A DNA stretch of 64,000 nt from Pseudobutyrivibrio ruminis HUN009 (GCF_000703005.1 NZ_JNLH01000001.1:709501-773500), one strand, 5' to 3'. Positions 54,022 to 62,983 are shown, counted from the stretch's first letter. A program made the numbers and translations. Notes: generated by a model from the letters alone, not told the origin.

Positions 54022-54858
54022 TTATTTTACCGATCCTGTAATTCCTTCTGCAAACTGCTTCTGAAGTACGAAGAATACGAACATTGTAGGCACTGAGCAG
54101 AATAATACGCCAAGCATTGTCATACCGTAATCTACGGTGTAACCACTTGAAATGTTTGCTATGAACATTGGCATTGTCTGAGCACGGTTGTCGCTCATTA
54201 CTACCTTTGGCCACATATATGCGTTCCATGCATTCATAAATGTGATAACAGCAGCTGCTGCATAGATTGATTTCTGAATTGGAACATACATCTTGAAGAA
54301 GATTTTCCATTCAGGAAGTCCATCAATTCTGGCTGCTTCCATGATGTCAGGTGGGAAATTACGAGAATTCTGTCTGAACATCATAATCATAAATGGTGTT
54401 GAGATTCCTGGAAGGATGAACGCCCAAACACTATTAAGTAATTTTGCTTTTGAAATAAGTCCGTACAAAGGAACCATTGTTGCAACTGCAGGAACCATCA
54501 TAGCAAGAAGAAGGATTCCGAAAAGTCTATCCTTTCCCTTGTCGTGATAAAGCTCGAAGCCATAACCTGCGATTGAACATACAAAAAGTGTAAATATAGT
54601 CTGCACAATTGAGTAGAAGAATGAGTTGCCCATACTGCTCCAAAGTGTGCCCTGTACAGCTGTTTGTAAATGCTCAAAGTTTACAGCAAGCTGATTACCA
54701 AATGCAATTGAACCTCTAGCTACTGCAAGTGATTCATTTGTTGCTGCTGCAATCATCCAATACAATGGGAAAACTGATATTAGCGAGCAGATTATCAAAA
54801 AGATGTAAGTAGGTATGAGCCTACGCTGTATCATTGATTTATTTCTCTTTTTAGTCAC
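54022..54858 (-). CDS. Sugar ABC transporter permease, MalG type (lactose operon)
   Basis: The 278-residue membrane protein has six predicted helices and the EAA loop EAARIDGLPEWKIFFKMYVP. It is the second permease of a CUT1 importer. The GTG at 54858 overlaps the end of the preceding permease; AGGTGA lies just upstream of it, and another in-frame GTG nine bases earlier is possible. LacZ directly follows, indicating a beta-galactoside substrate. Confidence 0.9.
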   Translation of the reverse strand: MTKKRNKSMIQRRLIPTYIFLIICSLISVFPLYWMIAAATNESLAVARGSIAFGNQLAVNFEHLQTAVQGTLWSSMGNSFFYSIVQTIFTLFVCSIAGYGFELYHDKGKDRLFGILLLAMMVPAVATMVPLYGLISKAKLLNSVWAFILPGISTPFMIMMFRQNSRNFPPDIMEAARIDGLPEWKIFFKMYVPIQKSIYAAAAVITFMNAWNAYMWPKVVMSDNRAQTMPMFIANISSGYTVDYGMTMLGVLFCSVPTMFVFFVLQKQFAEGITGSVK

Positions 54859-55753
54859 GTGAATCACCTACTTTCAAACTAATAAACGCTAGAATACCAA
54901 CCAAAATGAATACGATAAATGACATTGCAGATGTGTATCCTAACTGACCAACACCTTGACCAAATGCCTGGTTGTAAATGTAGTGTGACATTGTGATTGT
55001 TGAGTTTGCAGGTCCACCACTAGTCAAGTTCATTGACTCGTCGAAGAGCTGTAATGTACCGTTGATTGACATGATTGCTGTCATAACGATTGTTGGCTTA
55101 AGAAGTGGTACTGTAATGTACCAGAATGTCTTCCAACCACTTGCACCATCGATTTTTGCTGCTTCATATACTGAGTATTCAATGTTCTGAAGTCCTGCAA
55201 GGTAGAATACCATGTTGTATCCTGTCCATCTCCAAATCAAAGCAATGATGATTACGGCCTTTGCTGTTGCTGGAGTTCCAAGCCAGTTGATGTTCTCGCT
55301 GATGATACCAATCTTCATAAGAACTGAATTGATAAGACCCTGTGTTGCAAACATTGACTTGAAAATCAAAGAGTATGAAACCAGTGATGTAGCACATGGT
55401 AAAAAGATACATGTTCTGAAAAGTCCCTTGAACTTTAAGTCCTTGTTGTTAAGAAGCTGAGCCAATAGGATGGCAAGCACCAACATGATAGGAACCTGTA
55501 TTATTAAATAAAAGAATGTATTTTTCATGGATGTCATGAAAATACTATCCTGTAGCATTCGAGTGTAATTGTAAGTAAGTGGGTCTGCAAATGCGATATT
55601 TACGCCCTTACCTGTTTTTAATGATGTTATAAAAGCCTTAATAATTGGATAAAAACTCATTATGAAAATGAGTATTGTTGCTGGTGTAAGAAAAATCCAG
55701 CCGGCTGCTAATTGCTTATTAGCAAGCGTCATTCCTCTTCTTCTCTTTTCCAC
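54851..55753 (-). CDS. Sugar ABC transporter permease, MalF type (lactose operon)
   Basis: The 300-residue membrane protein has six predicted helices and the EAA loop EAAKIDGASGWKTFWYITVP. It overlaps the next permease by eight bases, so the two are translationally coupled. A terminator-like hairpin separates it from the binding-protein gene upstream. As in the alpha-galactoside system, no ATPase is encoded. Confidence 0.92.
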   Translation of the reverse strand: MEKRRRGMTLANKQLAAGWIFLTPATILIFIMSFYPIIKAFITSLKTGKGVNIAFADPLTYNYTRMLQDSIFMTSMKNTFFYLIIQVPIMLVLAILLAQLLNNKDLKFKGLFRTCIFLPCATSLVSYSLIFKSMFATQGLINSVLMKIGIISENINWLGTPATAKAVIIIALIWRWTGYNMVFYLAGLQNIEYSVYEAAKIDGASGWKTFWYITVPLLKPTIVMTAIMSINGTLQLFDESMNLTSGGPANSTITMSHYIYNQAFGQGVGQLGYTSAMSFIVFILVGILAFISLKVGDSRD

Positions 55754-55777
55754 GATGTTTCCCTCTTCTTTTTAAAA

Positions 55778-55805
55778 AAGGGAAGTGGGTTTACCACTTC
55801 CCCAA
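55778..55805 (-). terminator. Attenuating terminator between binding-protein and permease genes
   Basis: GGGAAGTGG and CCACTTCCC form a 9-bp stem with a short loop followed by TTTTTT on the minus strand. Partial read-through would give more binding protein than permease. Confidence 0.82.
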
Positions 55806-55839
55806 AAATTATCTTTTAGTACTTTTTAGTTGATTGGAA

Positions 55840-57204
55840 TTATAATCCCATATCAAATCTAAGCTGCTGCTCTGCATTCTCAAGTGCAGTGTCAACATCT
55901 ACACCGTCTGTAAGTACGCTCTGAAGAGCTGTAGCAAGCTGTGTACGTGCTGAGTAGTGATAATCTGACTGCTCAACTGTTGGTACATGCTGTGTGTACT
56001 CAACGATTGTTGCGTAGATTGGCTGATCGTTGAAGTAAGCAACACCCTGCTGGTAAACATCTGACTCTGCAGCTGCTGCACATGTTCCGATAACACCACC
56101 GTTTGTAAGTGCCTCATCATATGTTGTAGACTGTCCGTCCTCTGCTGAACGACCACCAAATGTGTAAGCTAAGAAGTCCTTAGCAAGGTCTGTCTTTGAG
56201 CAGTTAGCTGTGATGTAAAGTGAAGAACCACCATTTGAAGCATATCCTTCTTCACCTGTAAGTGTAGGAGCTGTTGTGATTTCCCACTTACCTGCGTTGT
56301 CTGCAACCTGCTCGATTGTAGGAATGATCCAGTTACCATTGTAAACACCTGCAACCATGTCGCCCTGGATAGCCTGATCTGTGTAGTCTGACCAGTCATT
56401 TGCAAGGTAAAGAACATTGTCCTGAGCAAGTTTAACTACTACGTTGAATACATCTACAAGCTTTTCATTCTCTGTGAAGTATGGCTCACCGTCTTTAAAC
56501 TGTGAAGCACCTTCAGCCTGAAGCATCATGTAGAATAAGTCGTTTCCGTCGCCGTCCATGCAAAGTAAATACTTGCCTGTTGCAGCGTATACATCTTTAC
56601 CAATCTCATCGAACTCATCCCAAGTAATGCCTGTTACATCGTCGATTGTGTAACCAGCCTGCTCAAGAAGGTCTGTTCTGTAAGCAAAAATTGCTGTTCC
56701 TGCATCTACAGGGAATCCGTAATGCTTGCCATCGATTGTAGAGTATGAAAGCTTTTCAGCTCCAAGTCCTGACCAATCGCAATCAGCATCGTCAACATCC
56801 TGCCATGCATCTGGATAATTTGTAACGTACTGCTGGATGTAGTGATCCTGGAAAAGTACGATATCTGGTAATGTGCTGTAGTCACCAGCCTCTGCTGCAA
56901 GTGTTACAGCATTCTCAACATCTGAAGACTGTGACTGTGTGATGATTTCAAGATGGAAATCTGGATTAACATCCTGGTAATCCTTCTCAGCTGCCTGAAG
57001 TGCTGGGATATTGAAGTTTTCGTCCCAAGCATAAACTGTAAGTGTGTTCTCGTCATCTGACTGAACATCGGCTGCAGCTGCTGCGCCATCCTCTGTTGTA
57101 GCAGCATCGCCTGTTGCTGCTGTGTCTGAGCTTGAGCTGCCGCATGCTACCATAGAAGCTGCCATTGCACCAACAAGCATGAGTGAAAGTAATCTTCTCT
57201 TCAT
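55840..57204 (-). CDS. Extracellular sugar-binding lipoprotein (lactose operon)
   Basis: The 454-residue protein has a signal peptide with lipobox SMVAC, then a low-complexity Ser/Thr/Ala/Asp linker to about residue 50. A type 1 binding fold follows, starting NTLTVYAWDENFNIPAL. It delivers beta-galactosides to the permeases downstream. The ATG at 57204 is chosen because AAGGAG lies nine bases upstream and within the longer alternative frame. A perfect 17-bp palindrome lies 42 bases upstream. Confidence 0.9.
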   Translation of the reverse strand: MKRRLLSLMLVGAMAASMVACGSSSSDTAATGDAATTEDGAAAAADVQSDDENTLTVYAWDENFNIPALQAAEKDYQDVNPDFHLEIITQSQSSDVENAVTLAAEAGDYSTLPDIVLFQDHYIQQYVTNYPDAWQDVDDADCDWSGLGAEKLSYSTIDGKHYGFPVDAGTAIFAYRTDLLEQAGYTIDDVTGITWDEFDEIGKDVYAATGKYLLCMDGDGNDLFYMMLQAEGASQFKDGEPYFTENEKLVDVFNVVVKLAQDNVLYLANDWSDYTDQAIQGDMVAGVYNGNWIIPTIEQVADNAGKWEITTAPTLTGEEGYASNGGSSLYITANCSKTDLAKDFLAYTFGGRSAEDGQSTTYDEALTNGGVIGTCAAAAESDVYQQGVAYFNDQPIYATIVEYTQHVPTVEQSDYHYSARTQLATALQSVLTDGVDVDTALENAEQQLRFDMGL

Positions 57205-57245
57205 TCTCTTCTTCTCCTTCATTTGTATAAATTGTTCGGGGGCTA

Positions 57246-57262
57246 TTGTGCATCATGCACAA
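57246..57262. promoter_or_regulatory. Perfect palindrome upstream of the lactose-operon binding protein
   Basis: TTGTGCATCATGCACAA has 8-base arms around a single central base. It lies between the likely promoter and the start codon, where a repressor would block transcription. The cognate regulator is unknown. Confidence 0.6.
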
Positions 57263-57409
57263 CTTATTACCCAATACCTACCCCTCATATGGTCATAATA
57301 CTAGTTATATATGGTTATTGTCTGACAAATTTGCTCTAAAAAAGTGCAAATTCGACTATCAAAGATTGTTAAATAATTGTTTTTCTACGAAAATATGTTG
57401 AGAACGTGA

Positions 57410-57452
57410 AAAAAGGATGGTGATTTAGCATTAGCTAAATTACCATCCTTTC
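57410..57452 (-). terminator. Terminator overlapping the end of the AraC-type gene
   Basis: AAAGGATGGT-ATTTAGC pairs with GCTAAAT-ACCATCCTTT around a four-base loop, followed by TTTTTTC on the minus strand. The last codons and stop of the AraC-type gene form its first arm. Confidence 0.85.
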
Positions 57453-58375
57453 TTTGCACTGATTTGATAATTCTTTTTTGTTATTCCTAAATGATTCTCT
57501 TCTTTTTTCCACTGGTATGGAGTCTTGCCAGTGAGCTTTTTGAAATTGCGGTTGAAGGTTGATGGAGTCTGATATCCAACTCTAAATCCAACTTCCTCCA
57601 TGGCGTAATCCTTGTTCTGGATTATCTCGCATGCCTTGTCTATTCGAACCATGTTCAAATAATCTAAAGGCTTCATGCTCATGGTCTCTTCGAATATTCG
57701 TCTAAAATGGCTTTCAGAAAGGCCGCATTCATCGGCAACATCTGCCATCTTTATTTCCTCTGCGAAGTGTTCTGCAAAGTAATTTATACTCTTTTCGATG
57801 TAGCTATTTAAGCGTTTCTCCTCGATTGTAAGGGAAGAACTCATATCCTCGTTGATACGAAGCAGCTCCACTATAAATGCTCTCAGATAGCCCTTTACAG
57901 ATTCCTTATAGTAAGGCTTTTGCTCACGATATTCCTCAATAATGTTTCTAACAATGGTATTCAATGTCTTATTCTGATTCCACTGAATTACATAGCCCTG
58001 ATTGTTAAGGCGCTTTATTACTTCCTCAGGAAGCATGCGCTTGAACTGCATTTCCTTTTTTATGAAGCTGTTAATATCGATGTACAGATACTCCCATTTA
58101 CAGATTCCATTGTTGATACTTTTGGTCTCGTGTGGAATATTCTCTGGGATGATGGTGATTATACCGCCTTTGTAATTAACATTGGCCTCCTCGATTGTAA
58201 GCTGGCCATTGCCCCAATAGCAGTAACCAATCTCCATGTAGTTGTGGAAATGAAGCAGATTTTCCTGCTCCGCTCCGTAGCTACGAACCCAACTATCTCC
58301 CAAAAGAGCCATTACATAATGACCTTCTGGAATCTCATAATATCTGTATTCAATCTGCTTTTTCTGTTTTGCCAT
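57440..58375 (-). CDS. AraC-family regulator, probably of the lactose operon
   Basis: The 311-residue protein has an N-terminal cupin (about 35-110; LLHFHNYMEIGYCYWGNGQL and IPENIPHET). Its C-terminal AraC double HTH (about 190-290) contains MADVADECGLSESHFRRIF and EVGFRVGYQTPSTFNRNFKK. It lies directly upstream of the lactose operon on the same strand, separated by a terminator, so control of that operon is likely but unproven. It follows a diguanylate cyclase gene by eight bases and may be made from that transcript. Confidence 0.88.
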   Translation of the reverse strand: MAKQKKQIEYRYYEIPEGHYVMALLGDSWVRSYGAEQENLLHFHNYMEIGYCYWGNGQLTIEEANVNYKGGIITIIPENIPHETKSINNGICKWEYLYIDINSFIKKEMQFKRMLPEEVIKRLNNQGYVIQWNQNKTLNTIVRNIIEEYREQKPYYKESVKGYLRAFIVELLRINEDMSSSLTIEEKRLNSYIEKSINYFAEHFAEEIKMADVADECGLSESHFRRIFEETMSMKPLDYLNMVRIDKACEIIQNKDYAMEEVGFRVGYQTPSTFNRNFKKLTGKTPYQWKKEENHLGITKKNYQISAKKGW

Positions 58376-58383
58376 AATATATC

Positions 58384-59754
58384 CTAGCGTCTTCGGTCGT
58401 TATTTAAAGAATAGAACTCTGCCTTATCATTGTACATCAGCTTGTCGGCAGTGTTAATCATCTCTTCCATATTTTCTGCATTTTCCTGCCATGTTGCTCC
58501 TATGGCCATTGATACTTTTTTACATTTCTTACGAAGCTTTGCTACCAGCTCTTCGAAATAATCCTTCTCAACCTGAGGTACGATAGCAACAAACTCGTCC
58601 CCACCAATTCGATAGCTGTATTTCTTTTTAAAGACTGATTCTACAATGGCTCCCGCTTCCTTTATGTACTCGTCACCTGCATCGTGGCCCTGCTCATCAT
58701 TGATTGCCTTAAGGCCATTAATATCAGCAAAGCAGACACCAACAGATATCTTCATACCCTCTATCATGTTTAGAGTTGCTGTAAATGCATTCCTGTTTCT
58801 AAGGTTTGTCATAGCATCATGTGAACTCATATATTGCATTTCCTGACCAAGGATGTAGTTTCTAAGCTCCTCGGAAATGAATATTGAAACCGTTTCAAAT
58901 ACTTCTGCCACATTTATTTCCAGGTTCAAAGAGAAATTGTCGGCAACAAGATAGCCGATTGTCTCACCCTTGTCCTGTATAGCCGTGATAATGTAACGGG
59001 AAATTGTTCCCTGAAGCACATCCTCGTATACTTCTTTATTTTTCTTAATGATTTCTTTTGTATCCTCAACAATTACAACCCTATTCTCCAGCAACTGCCT
59101 ATCCCACATTGTGAAGAAATCGAATCGCTCAAAGTCTTTTCTGTTTGGCAAGCCTGTGCCGCTTTTTTTATCAGTCCACTCATAGATATCTCCCAGATCG
59201 CCACCTTTTGATTCTACGATATAAACTCTATCTGCTTTTAATTTAGTGCCAAGAGACTTAAGTGTAGCCCTAATGCCTCTTTTAAAATCGCTTGTGGAAA
59301 GAACCTTGGCGCAATCCAAGATTAGATTATTAGAATTAGATGTTATTTCATGGTTTTCCTCTCTGCGCTTTTCTGCTGTAACATCATGAATGATGAAGGC
59401 ACAGAAGCCTTTTTTATAGACAGGAACTGCCCAGAATTCAAACCATTTGTTGAACTGCGTATTGAACGTGCGATTGATGACCGATTGACGCATAATTGCA
59501 GACTGATAGCTGAGTCTTATCCAATCCTCATCCCTGTTTGAAACAGTTGTATAGTATGTTGCACCCATTAATTCTGCTGTTGGTTTTCCAACTAAAGATG
59601 CATATTTTTCGTTTACGAAAATGAACTGCATGTCATGTACAGTGCCAAAAGGATCTGTCATAACCCTGAAAACACAGCAGGCATCAGGCAAATCCTTTAG
59701 CATATACAAAACTTCACTAGCTGAGTAATCCTTAAATTCTTCAATCTTCTCCAT
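58384..59754 (-). CDS. Diguanylate cyclase with PAS and GAF-like sensor regions
   Basis: The 456-residue protein has a PAS domain (about 18-130; DACCVFRVM and FIFVNEKYASLVGKPT), a GAF-like domain (about 145-300) and a C-terminal GGDEF domain (about 310-456). The active-site loop is RIGGDEF with GGDEF at 384-388, so it should make cyclic di-GMP. The RxxD inhibitory site five residues before GGDEF is absent (KKYSY is found). No membrane segment is present. It sits within a tight four-gene run with larC upstream and the AraC-type gene downstream. Confidence 0.9.
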   Translation of the reverse strand: MEKIEEFKDYSASEVLYMLKDLPDACCVFRVMTDPFGTVHDMQFIFVNEKYASLVGKPTAELMGATYYTTVSNRDEDWIRLSYQSAIMRQSVINRTFNTQFNKWFEFWAVPVYKKGFCAFIIHDVTAEKRREENHEITSNSNNLILDCAKVLSTSDFKRGIRATLKSLGTKLKADRVYIVESKGGDLGDIYEWTDKKSGTGLPNRKDFERFDFFTMWDRQLLENRVVIVEDTKEIIKKNKEVYEDVLQGTISRYIITAIQDKGETIGYLVADNFSLNLEINVAEVFETVSIFISEELRNYILGQEMQYMSSHDAMTNLRNRNAFTATLNMIEGMKISVGVCFADINGLKAINDEQGHDAGDEYIKEAGAIVESVFKKKYSYRIGGDEFVAIVPQVEKDYFEELVAKLRKKCKKVSMAIGATWQENAENMEEMINTADKLMYNDKAEFYSLNNDRRR

Positions 59755-59778
59755 GTAAGTAACCCCTTTTCTCCCCGA

Positions 59779-60582
59779 TTATTTAATAATCATTGCTCGT
59801 AAAAAACCTGCTAAACCATAGTCTCGTTTACCGCTACCCATGCCAACTTTTTCAATCACGAATTCCTTTGGCAATGTATCGCTTGTTCTAAGTGCTGCTA
59901 CAGTGGCAGCCCCTGTTGGAGTGACTAACTCTCCATTGATATCTAGAATTTCTAATCCAATTTTGTATTCAGAAACAATATTGGTCACTGCTGGCACCGG
60001 CACTGGCAAAATTCCATGCTGACATCTGACTGTTCCCTGGCCTTCGTATAGCTTTGGAACGATCACTTCAGTGATATCTAAATTATCCATGCAAACTGCG
60101 ATGGAAATGATATCAACGATAGAATCGATAGCCCCCACTTCGTGGAAATGAACCTGCTCCACCGGTACCCCATGAGCCTTTGATTCTGCCTCTGCCAACA
60201 CATTAAAAATTCTTTTGGCAATCTCTCTTGCTCTATCTGTAAGGGCTGCAGAATCGATAATTTGATTTATCTCCTTCATGTCCCTATGCTCATGATGATG
60301 TTCATGGTCGTGGTCATGATGATGTTCCTCATGGAGATGTCCATAAAGATAATCCATATCATGATCGTGTCCATCATGCTCCTCATCAAGGATTACATCA
60401 AAATCCATGCAATCCAAGCCTGCTCGCTTCACTCTGCTGTATGCAATCTTGAAGCCCTCGGCCTTTATTGTGCTTAGGACCTCTGATAGATATTGTTTAT
60501 CGGCCCCCAAGTCTAAAAGCGCACCTACAGTCATATCGCCACTGATGCCTGAATTACATTCCAAATATAATGTACGCCCCAT
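59779..60582 (-). CDS. larC: Short LarC-type nickel-insertion protein (LarC1 part only)
   Basis: The 267-residue protein matches the N-terminal part of LarC, the CTP-dependent cyclometallase that inserts nickel into the pincer cofactor of lactate racemase-type enzymes. It begins TLYLECNSGISGDMTVGALL, has a His/Asp-rich metal loop (about 78-110, many His), then GVPVEQVHFHEVGAIDSI and ELVTPTGAA. It ends FLRAMIIK, where full LarC continues about 130 residues; only 24 bases remain before the next gene, so no LarC2 part follows in any frame. AAAGGAG precedes the ATG at 60582. LarB, LarE and a racemase are not in the window. Confidence 0.85.
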   Translation of the reverse strand: MGRTLYLECNSGISGDMTVGALLDLGADKQYLSEVLSTIKAEGFKIAYSRVKRAGLDCMDFDVILDEEHDGHDHDMDYLYGHLHEEHHHDHDHEHHHEHRDMKEINQIIDSAALTDRAREIAKRIFNVLAEAESKAHGVPVEQVHFHEVGAIDSIVDIISIAVCMDNLDITEVIVPKLYEGQGTVRCQHGILPVPVPAVTNIVSEYKIGLEILDINGELVTPTGAATVAALRTSDTLPKEFVIEKVGMGSGKRDYGLAGFLRAMIIK

Positions 60583-60624
60583 TTTATCTCCTTTATTATC
60601 TTGATTATATCGCATTTACGATTT

Positions 60625-61536
60625 TTAGTCTCCCTCAATTGTCGCTAAAATTAGAATACCTGCGATAACAAGGAACAAGAATAGATACTGCTTTCTTGTA
60701 AGCTTTTCTTTAAGGAAGATTCTTGAAAGTGTAAGTGATACTACGCATACTGCTGAAATGATTGGCGCAGCGATTGCACCGTTTCCACTCATGGCATATA
60801 CGTATGTAAACTGACCTGCTGTCTCGCAAACACCTGCAAGCACTTTATCTCTCTGCTTTGGAAGCTCAAACTTCACTCCGCGGCTCCACATGAAAAGCAA
60901 AAGAATGATTGCACCAATGAAGAATGTAAGCTCATAAGATGTGTTTGCCACCTCTTCGATTGTTGCCTCTTTTACGTTTGCAAGTGGACTTGTTTCCATT
61001 TCCAAATAATAGATATCAAGGAATGTTCCAAGTGCATCAAGTGTTGCATAACAGAATGGCATCGCAAATGCGATAATTGCCATCTTCTTTCCAAGCTTTT
61101 TCTTTCGGTCTGTATCGCCGTTGTTCTCAAGGAATCCAAGTCCAAGGATACCGATAACGATGATGACGATTGCAATGATTGAGCCTGTGGCAATTGTCTC
61201 ACCAAGGATGATTACGCACATAAGTGATACGATGGCACCTGATGTGTTCTCGATTGGATCTGAGATTGATTCCTCAATGAATCGCATTCCAAAGAACGAA
61301 AATGCCATTGAAAGAATGTAACAAAGGGATACTGGAAGGTAACGGACAAGGTTGATTGGATCATATCCGATATCCTGAGTAAGCAATGTGAAGATTGCAT
61401 GCATACCCATAATCACACCTACTGAAACGCAAATCTTTAGGTGTGCGAATTTCTCTTCCGGTCTTGCCCCTTTCTTATAGAATAGCTCCGCAAGACCCCA
61501 GATAAAGGTTGTTGCGAGGGTAAAAAATAACCACAT
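60625..61536 (-). CDS. DMT-superfamily (EamA-like) transporter
   Basis: The 303-residue protein has about ten hydrophobic helices in two EamA-type halves. LATTFIWGLAELFYKKGA starts the first, and the last helices end VIAGILILAT. The second half has AGQFTYVYAMSGNGAIAAPI and LTLSRIFLKEKLTRKQ, typical of metabolite exporters or permeases of this superfamily. It leads the run that contains larC, so nickel or a LarC-linked substrate is conceivable, but family members carry many solutes and no substrate can be assigned. Confidence 0.85.
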   Translation of the reverse strand: MWLFFTLATTFIWGLAELFYKKGARPEEKFAHLKICVSVGVIMGMHAIFTLLTQDIGYDPINLVRYLPVSLCYILSMAFSFFGMRFIEESISDPIENTSGAIVSLMCVIILGETIATGSIIAIVIIVIGILGLGFLENNGDTDRKKKLGKKMAIIAFAMPFCYATLDALGTFLDIYYLEMETSPLANVKEATIEEVANTSYELTFFIGAIILLLFMWSRGVKFELPKQRDKVLAGVCETAGQFTYVYAMSGNGAIAAPIISAVCVVSLTLSRIFLKEKLTRKQYLFLFLVIAGILILATIEGD

Positions 61537-61647
61537 AATTTTTCCTCATTTCTTTATTTAATTTACGGGTTTATTATATATTTTTTATTAAGTAGCACGC
61601 AATCTTTTTTGCAAAATTCACCGAGTTTTCACGGTTTATATAAAATA

Positions 61648-61676
61648 ATACCCCTGATTAGAATAATCAGGGGTTT
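61648..61676 (-). terminator. Terminator after the small acidic protein gene
   Basis: ACCCCTGATTA and TAATCAGGGGT form a perfect 11-bp stem with a GAA loop, followed by ATTATTTTAT on the minus strand, a few bases after the stop codon. Confidence 0.75.
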
Positions 61677-61681
61677 AAACA

Positions 61682-61858
61682 CTATTTATTATTTTCATCT
61701 ACTTCGATATTGATGCTCAAATCAATATCGCTTTTCTCAAGCTTGCCTCTGTTGATTTTGCGCTGAGCCTCGTGAAGCATTTCTTTAAGCTTTTCCAAAT
61801 CCTCATATGCATCGTCAGAACTATAAGGCTTACTCTCGTCTTGCCAATTGTAATCCAT
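61682..61858 (-). CDS. Small acidic protein of unknown function
   Basis: The 58-residue protein is charged and largely helical (DLEKLKEMLHEAQRKINRG), with an acidic beta-like end (DIDLSINIEVDENN). No family was recognised. An AGGTGG site lies eight bases before the ATG at 61858 and a strong hairpin follows the stop, supporting a real gene. Confidence 0.65.
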   Translation of the reverse strand: MDYNWQDESKPYSSDDAYEDLEKLKEMLHEAQRKINRGKLEKSDIDLSINIEVDENNK

Positions 61859-61924
61859 ACTGCATCCCACCTTTACTGTGGGGTCAGTATAGCAAATTAG
61901 TTTGTTTAAATGATGAAATTTATA

Positions 61925-62338
61925 TTACATATTCTTGTCAACTAAACCATCAACAAATGGAATAGCAATTGTGCCCTGGTTAAGAGCCTTGAAGATAAGA
62001 CCAAGGAAGATGATATCTTCGCAGATGCTAAGCACACTGCATACAAGGTTGAAGATATTTGAAACAAAGTTTCCGTAGATATCTGCACCAAATGTATTGA
62101 TGAGAGATACAACCCAATCAGCAGCATCTGGAATGATTCCAACTAATGCAATAAGGAAATCAAAGAATACCATTGTTGCAGCTGCCTTAACTACAGCCTT
62201 CTTTAACCATGTGTTTTCTTCCATAAGAAGAACATATCCTACTACAAGAGCTGTTGCTACATATCCACCAAAACCTACTGCTGCAATCGCAAATGCTCCA
62301 AATAAACCTACTGGTAAACCTAATTTTGTCTTTTCCAT
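61925..62338 (-). CDS. Membrane protein of unknown function
   Basis: The 137-residue protein is hydrophobic with about four helices (FGAFAIAAVGFGGYVATALVVGYVLL-type first pair, then AAATMVFFDFLIALVGII and a last near 105-120). It starts six bases after the zinc-ribbon gene, whose end supplies its ribosome binding site (GGAG), so the two are one unit. No family was recognised. Confidence 0.75.
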   Translation of the reverse strand: MEKTKLGLPVGLFGAFAIAAVGFGGYVATALVVGYVLLMEENTWLKKAVVKAAATMVFFDFLIALVGIIPDAADWVVSLINTFGADIYGNFVSNIFNLVCSVLSICEDIIFLGLIFKALNQGTIAIPFVDGLVDKNM

Positions 62339-62344
62339 AATCTA

Positions 62345-62878
62345 TTAATTCTCCTCTACTTTAGTTCCACAATTTGTGCAGAATAATGCACCATTTTCAA
62401 GTGTTGCACCGCATGATGGGCACTTCTTTTCTACTGGGGCTTCTACTGCTGGAGCCTCCTCTGCAGGTGCCTCAACAGGAGTTGCTTCCTCTACTGGAAC
62501 TGCCTCTGCTGCAGGTACATCCTGCTTTGGTACTGGTGTACCGCATGAGCTACAGAAAGCTGAATCCTTAGGAACCTCAGCTCCGCAGTTAGGGCACTTT
62601 ACAACGCCCTTAATGTTTGTAATCTGCTGTCTGTAGTCTTGAATCTTTCCAAGTGATTCATTGATTGCAGCAAAGTGATCCTTGAAGCAATCTTCAAAGT
62701 CTTCAAGATGCATTTCAAAATAGAGCTTACCAATCTGCTGATATGCATTGTTGATTCTGCGCTCCTCATCTGAAATATTTGAGTTAAGCTTTGCTACATC
62801 TGCAAAATCTTTTGTTTTAGCAATAGCTCCTTGACTAGCATCGGAAATCTTTTTTCCAAAATCATCAAAAAAACCCAT
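62345..62878 (-). CDS. Double zinc-ribbon protein with helical N-terminus
   Basis: The 177-residue protein begins with about 90 helical residues (MGFFDDFGKKISDASQGA, then Glu/Gln-rich helices). Two zinc ribbons follow: CPNCGAEVPKDSAFCSSCG (about 95-115) and CPSCGATLENGALFCTNCG (near the end). They are joined by an Ala/Pro/Glu/Val-rich linker. Such proteins are common in Clostridia and may act as scaffolds; none of its partners is known. AGGAGG precedes the ATG. It is followed closely by a membrane protein gene. Confidence 0.82.
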   Translation of the reverse strand: MGFFDDFGKKISDASQGAIAKTKDFADVAKLNSNISDEERRINNAYQQIGKLYFEMHLEDFEDCFKDHFAAINESLGKIQDYRQQITNIKGVVKCPNCGAEVPKDSAFCSSCGTPVPKQDVPAAEAVPVEEATPVEAPAEEAPAVEAPVEKKCPSCGATLENGALFCTNCGTKVEEN

Positions 62879-62943
62879 TTTTTCCTCCTTAACAAATATT
62901 CTTCCTTTTTGTTATTATGTCGCTAAAATTCGCTCCTTTAAAT

Positions 62944-62983
62944 ATAGCTCATTTGCTTTTTTTAGTAAATAAATTTGAGCTAT
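62944..62983 (-). terminator. Weak hairpin after the truncated gene at the window end
   Basis: ATAGCTCA and TGAGCTAT are 8-base arms separated by an AT-rich loop of 24 bases, directly after the stop codon. The T tract is weak. Confidence 0.4.

Noticed and set aside
59755..59779. Programmed frameshift into a LarC2 part
   Set aside because: Only 24 bases separate the LarC stop from the diguanylate cyclase start, and that gene encodes a PAS domain from its first residues.
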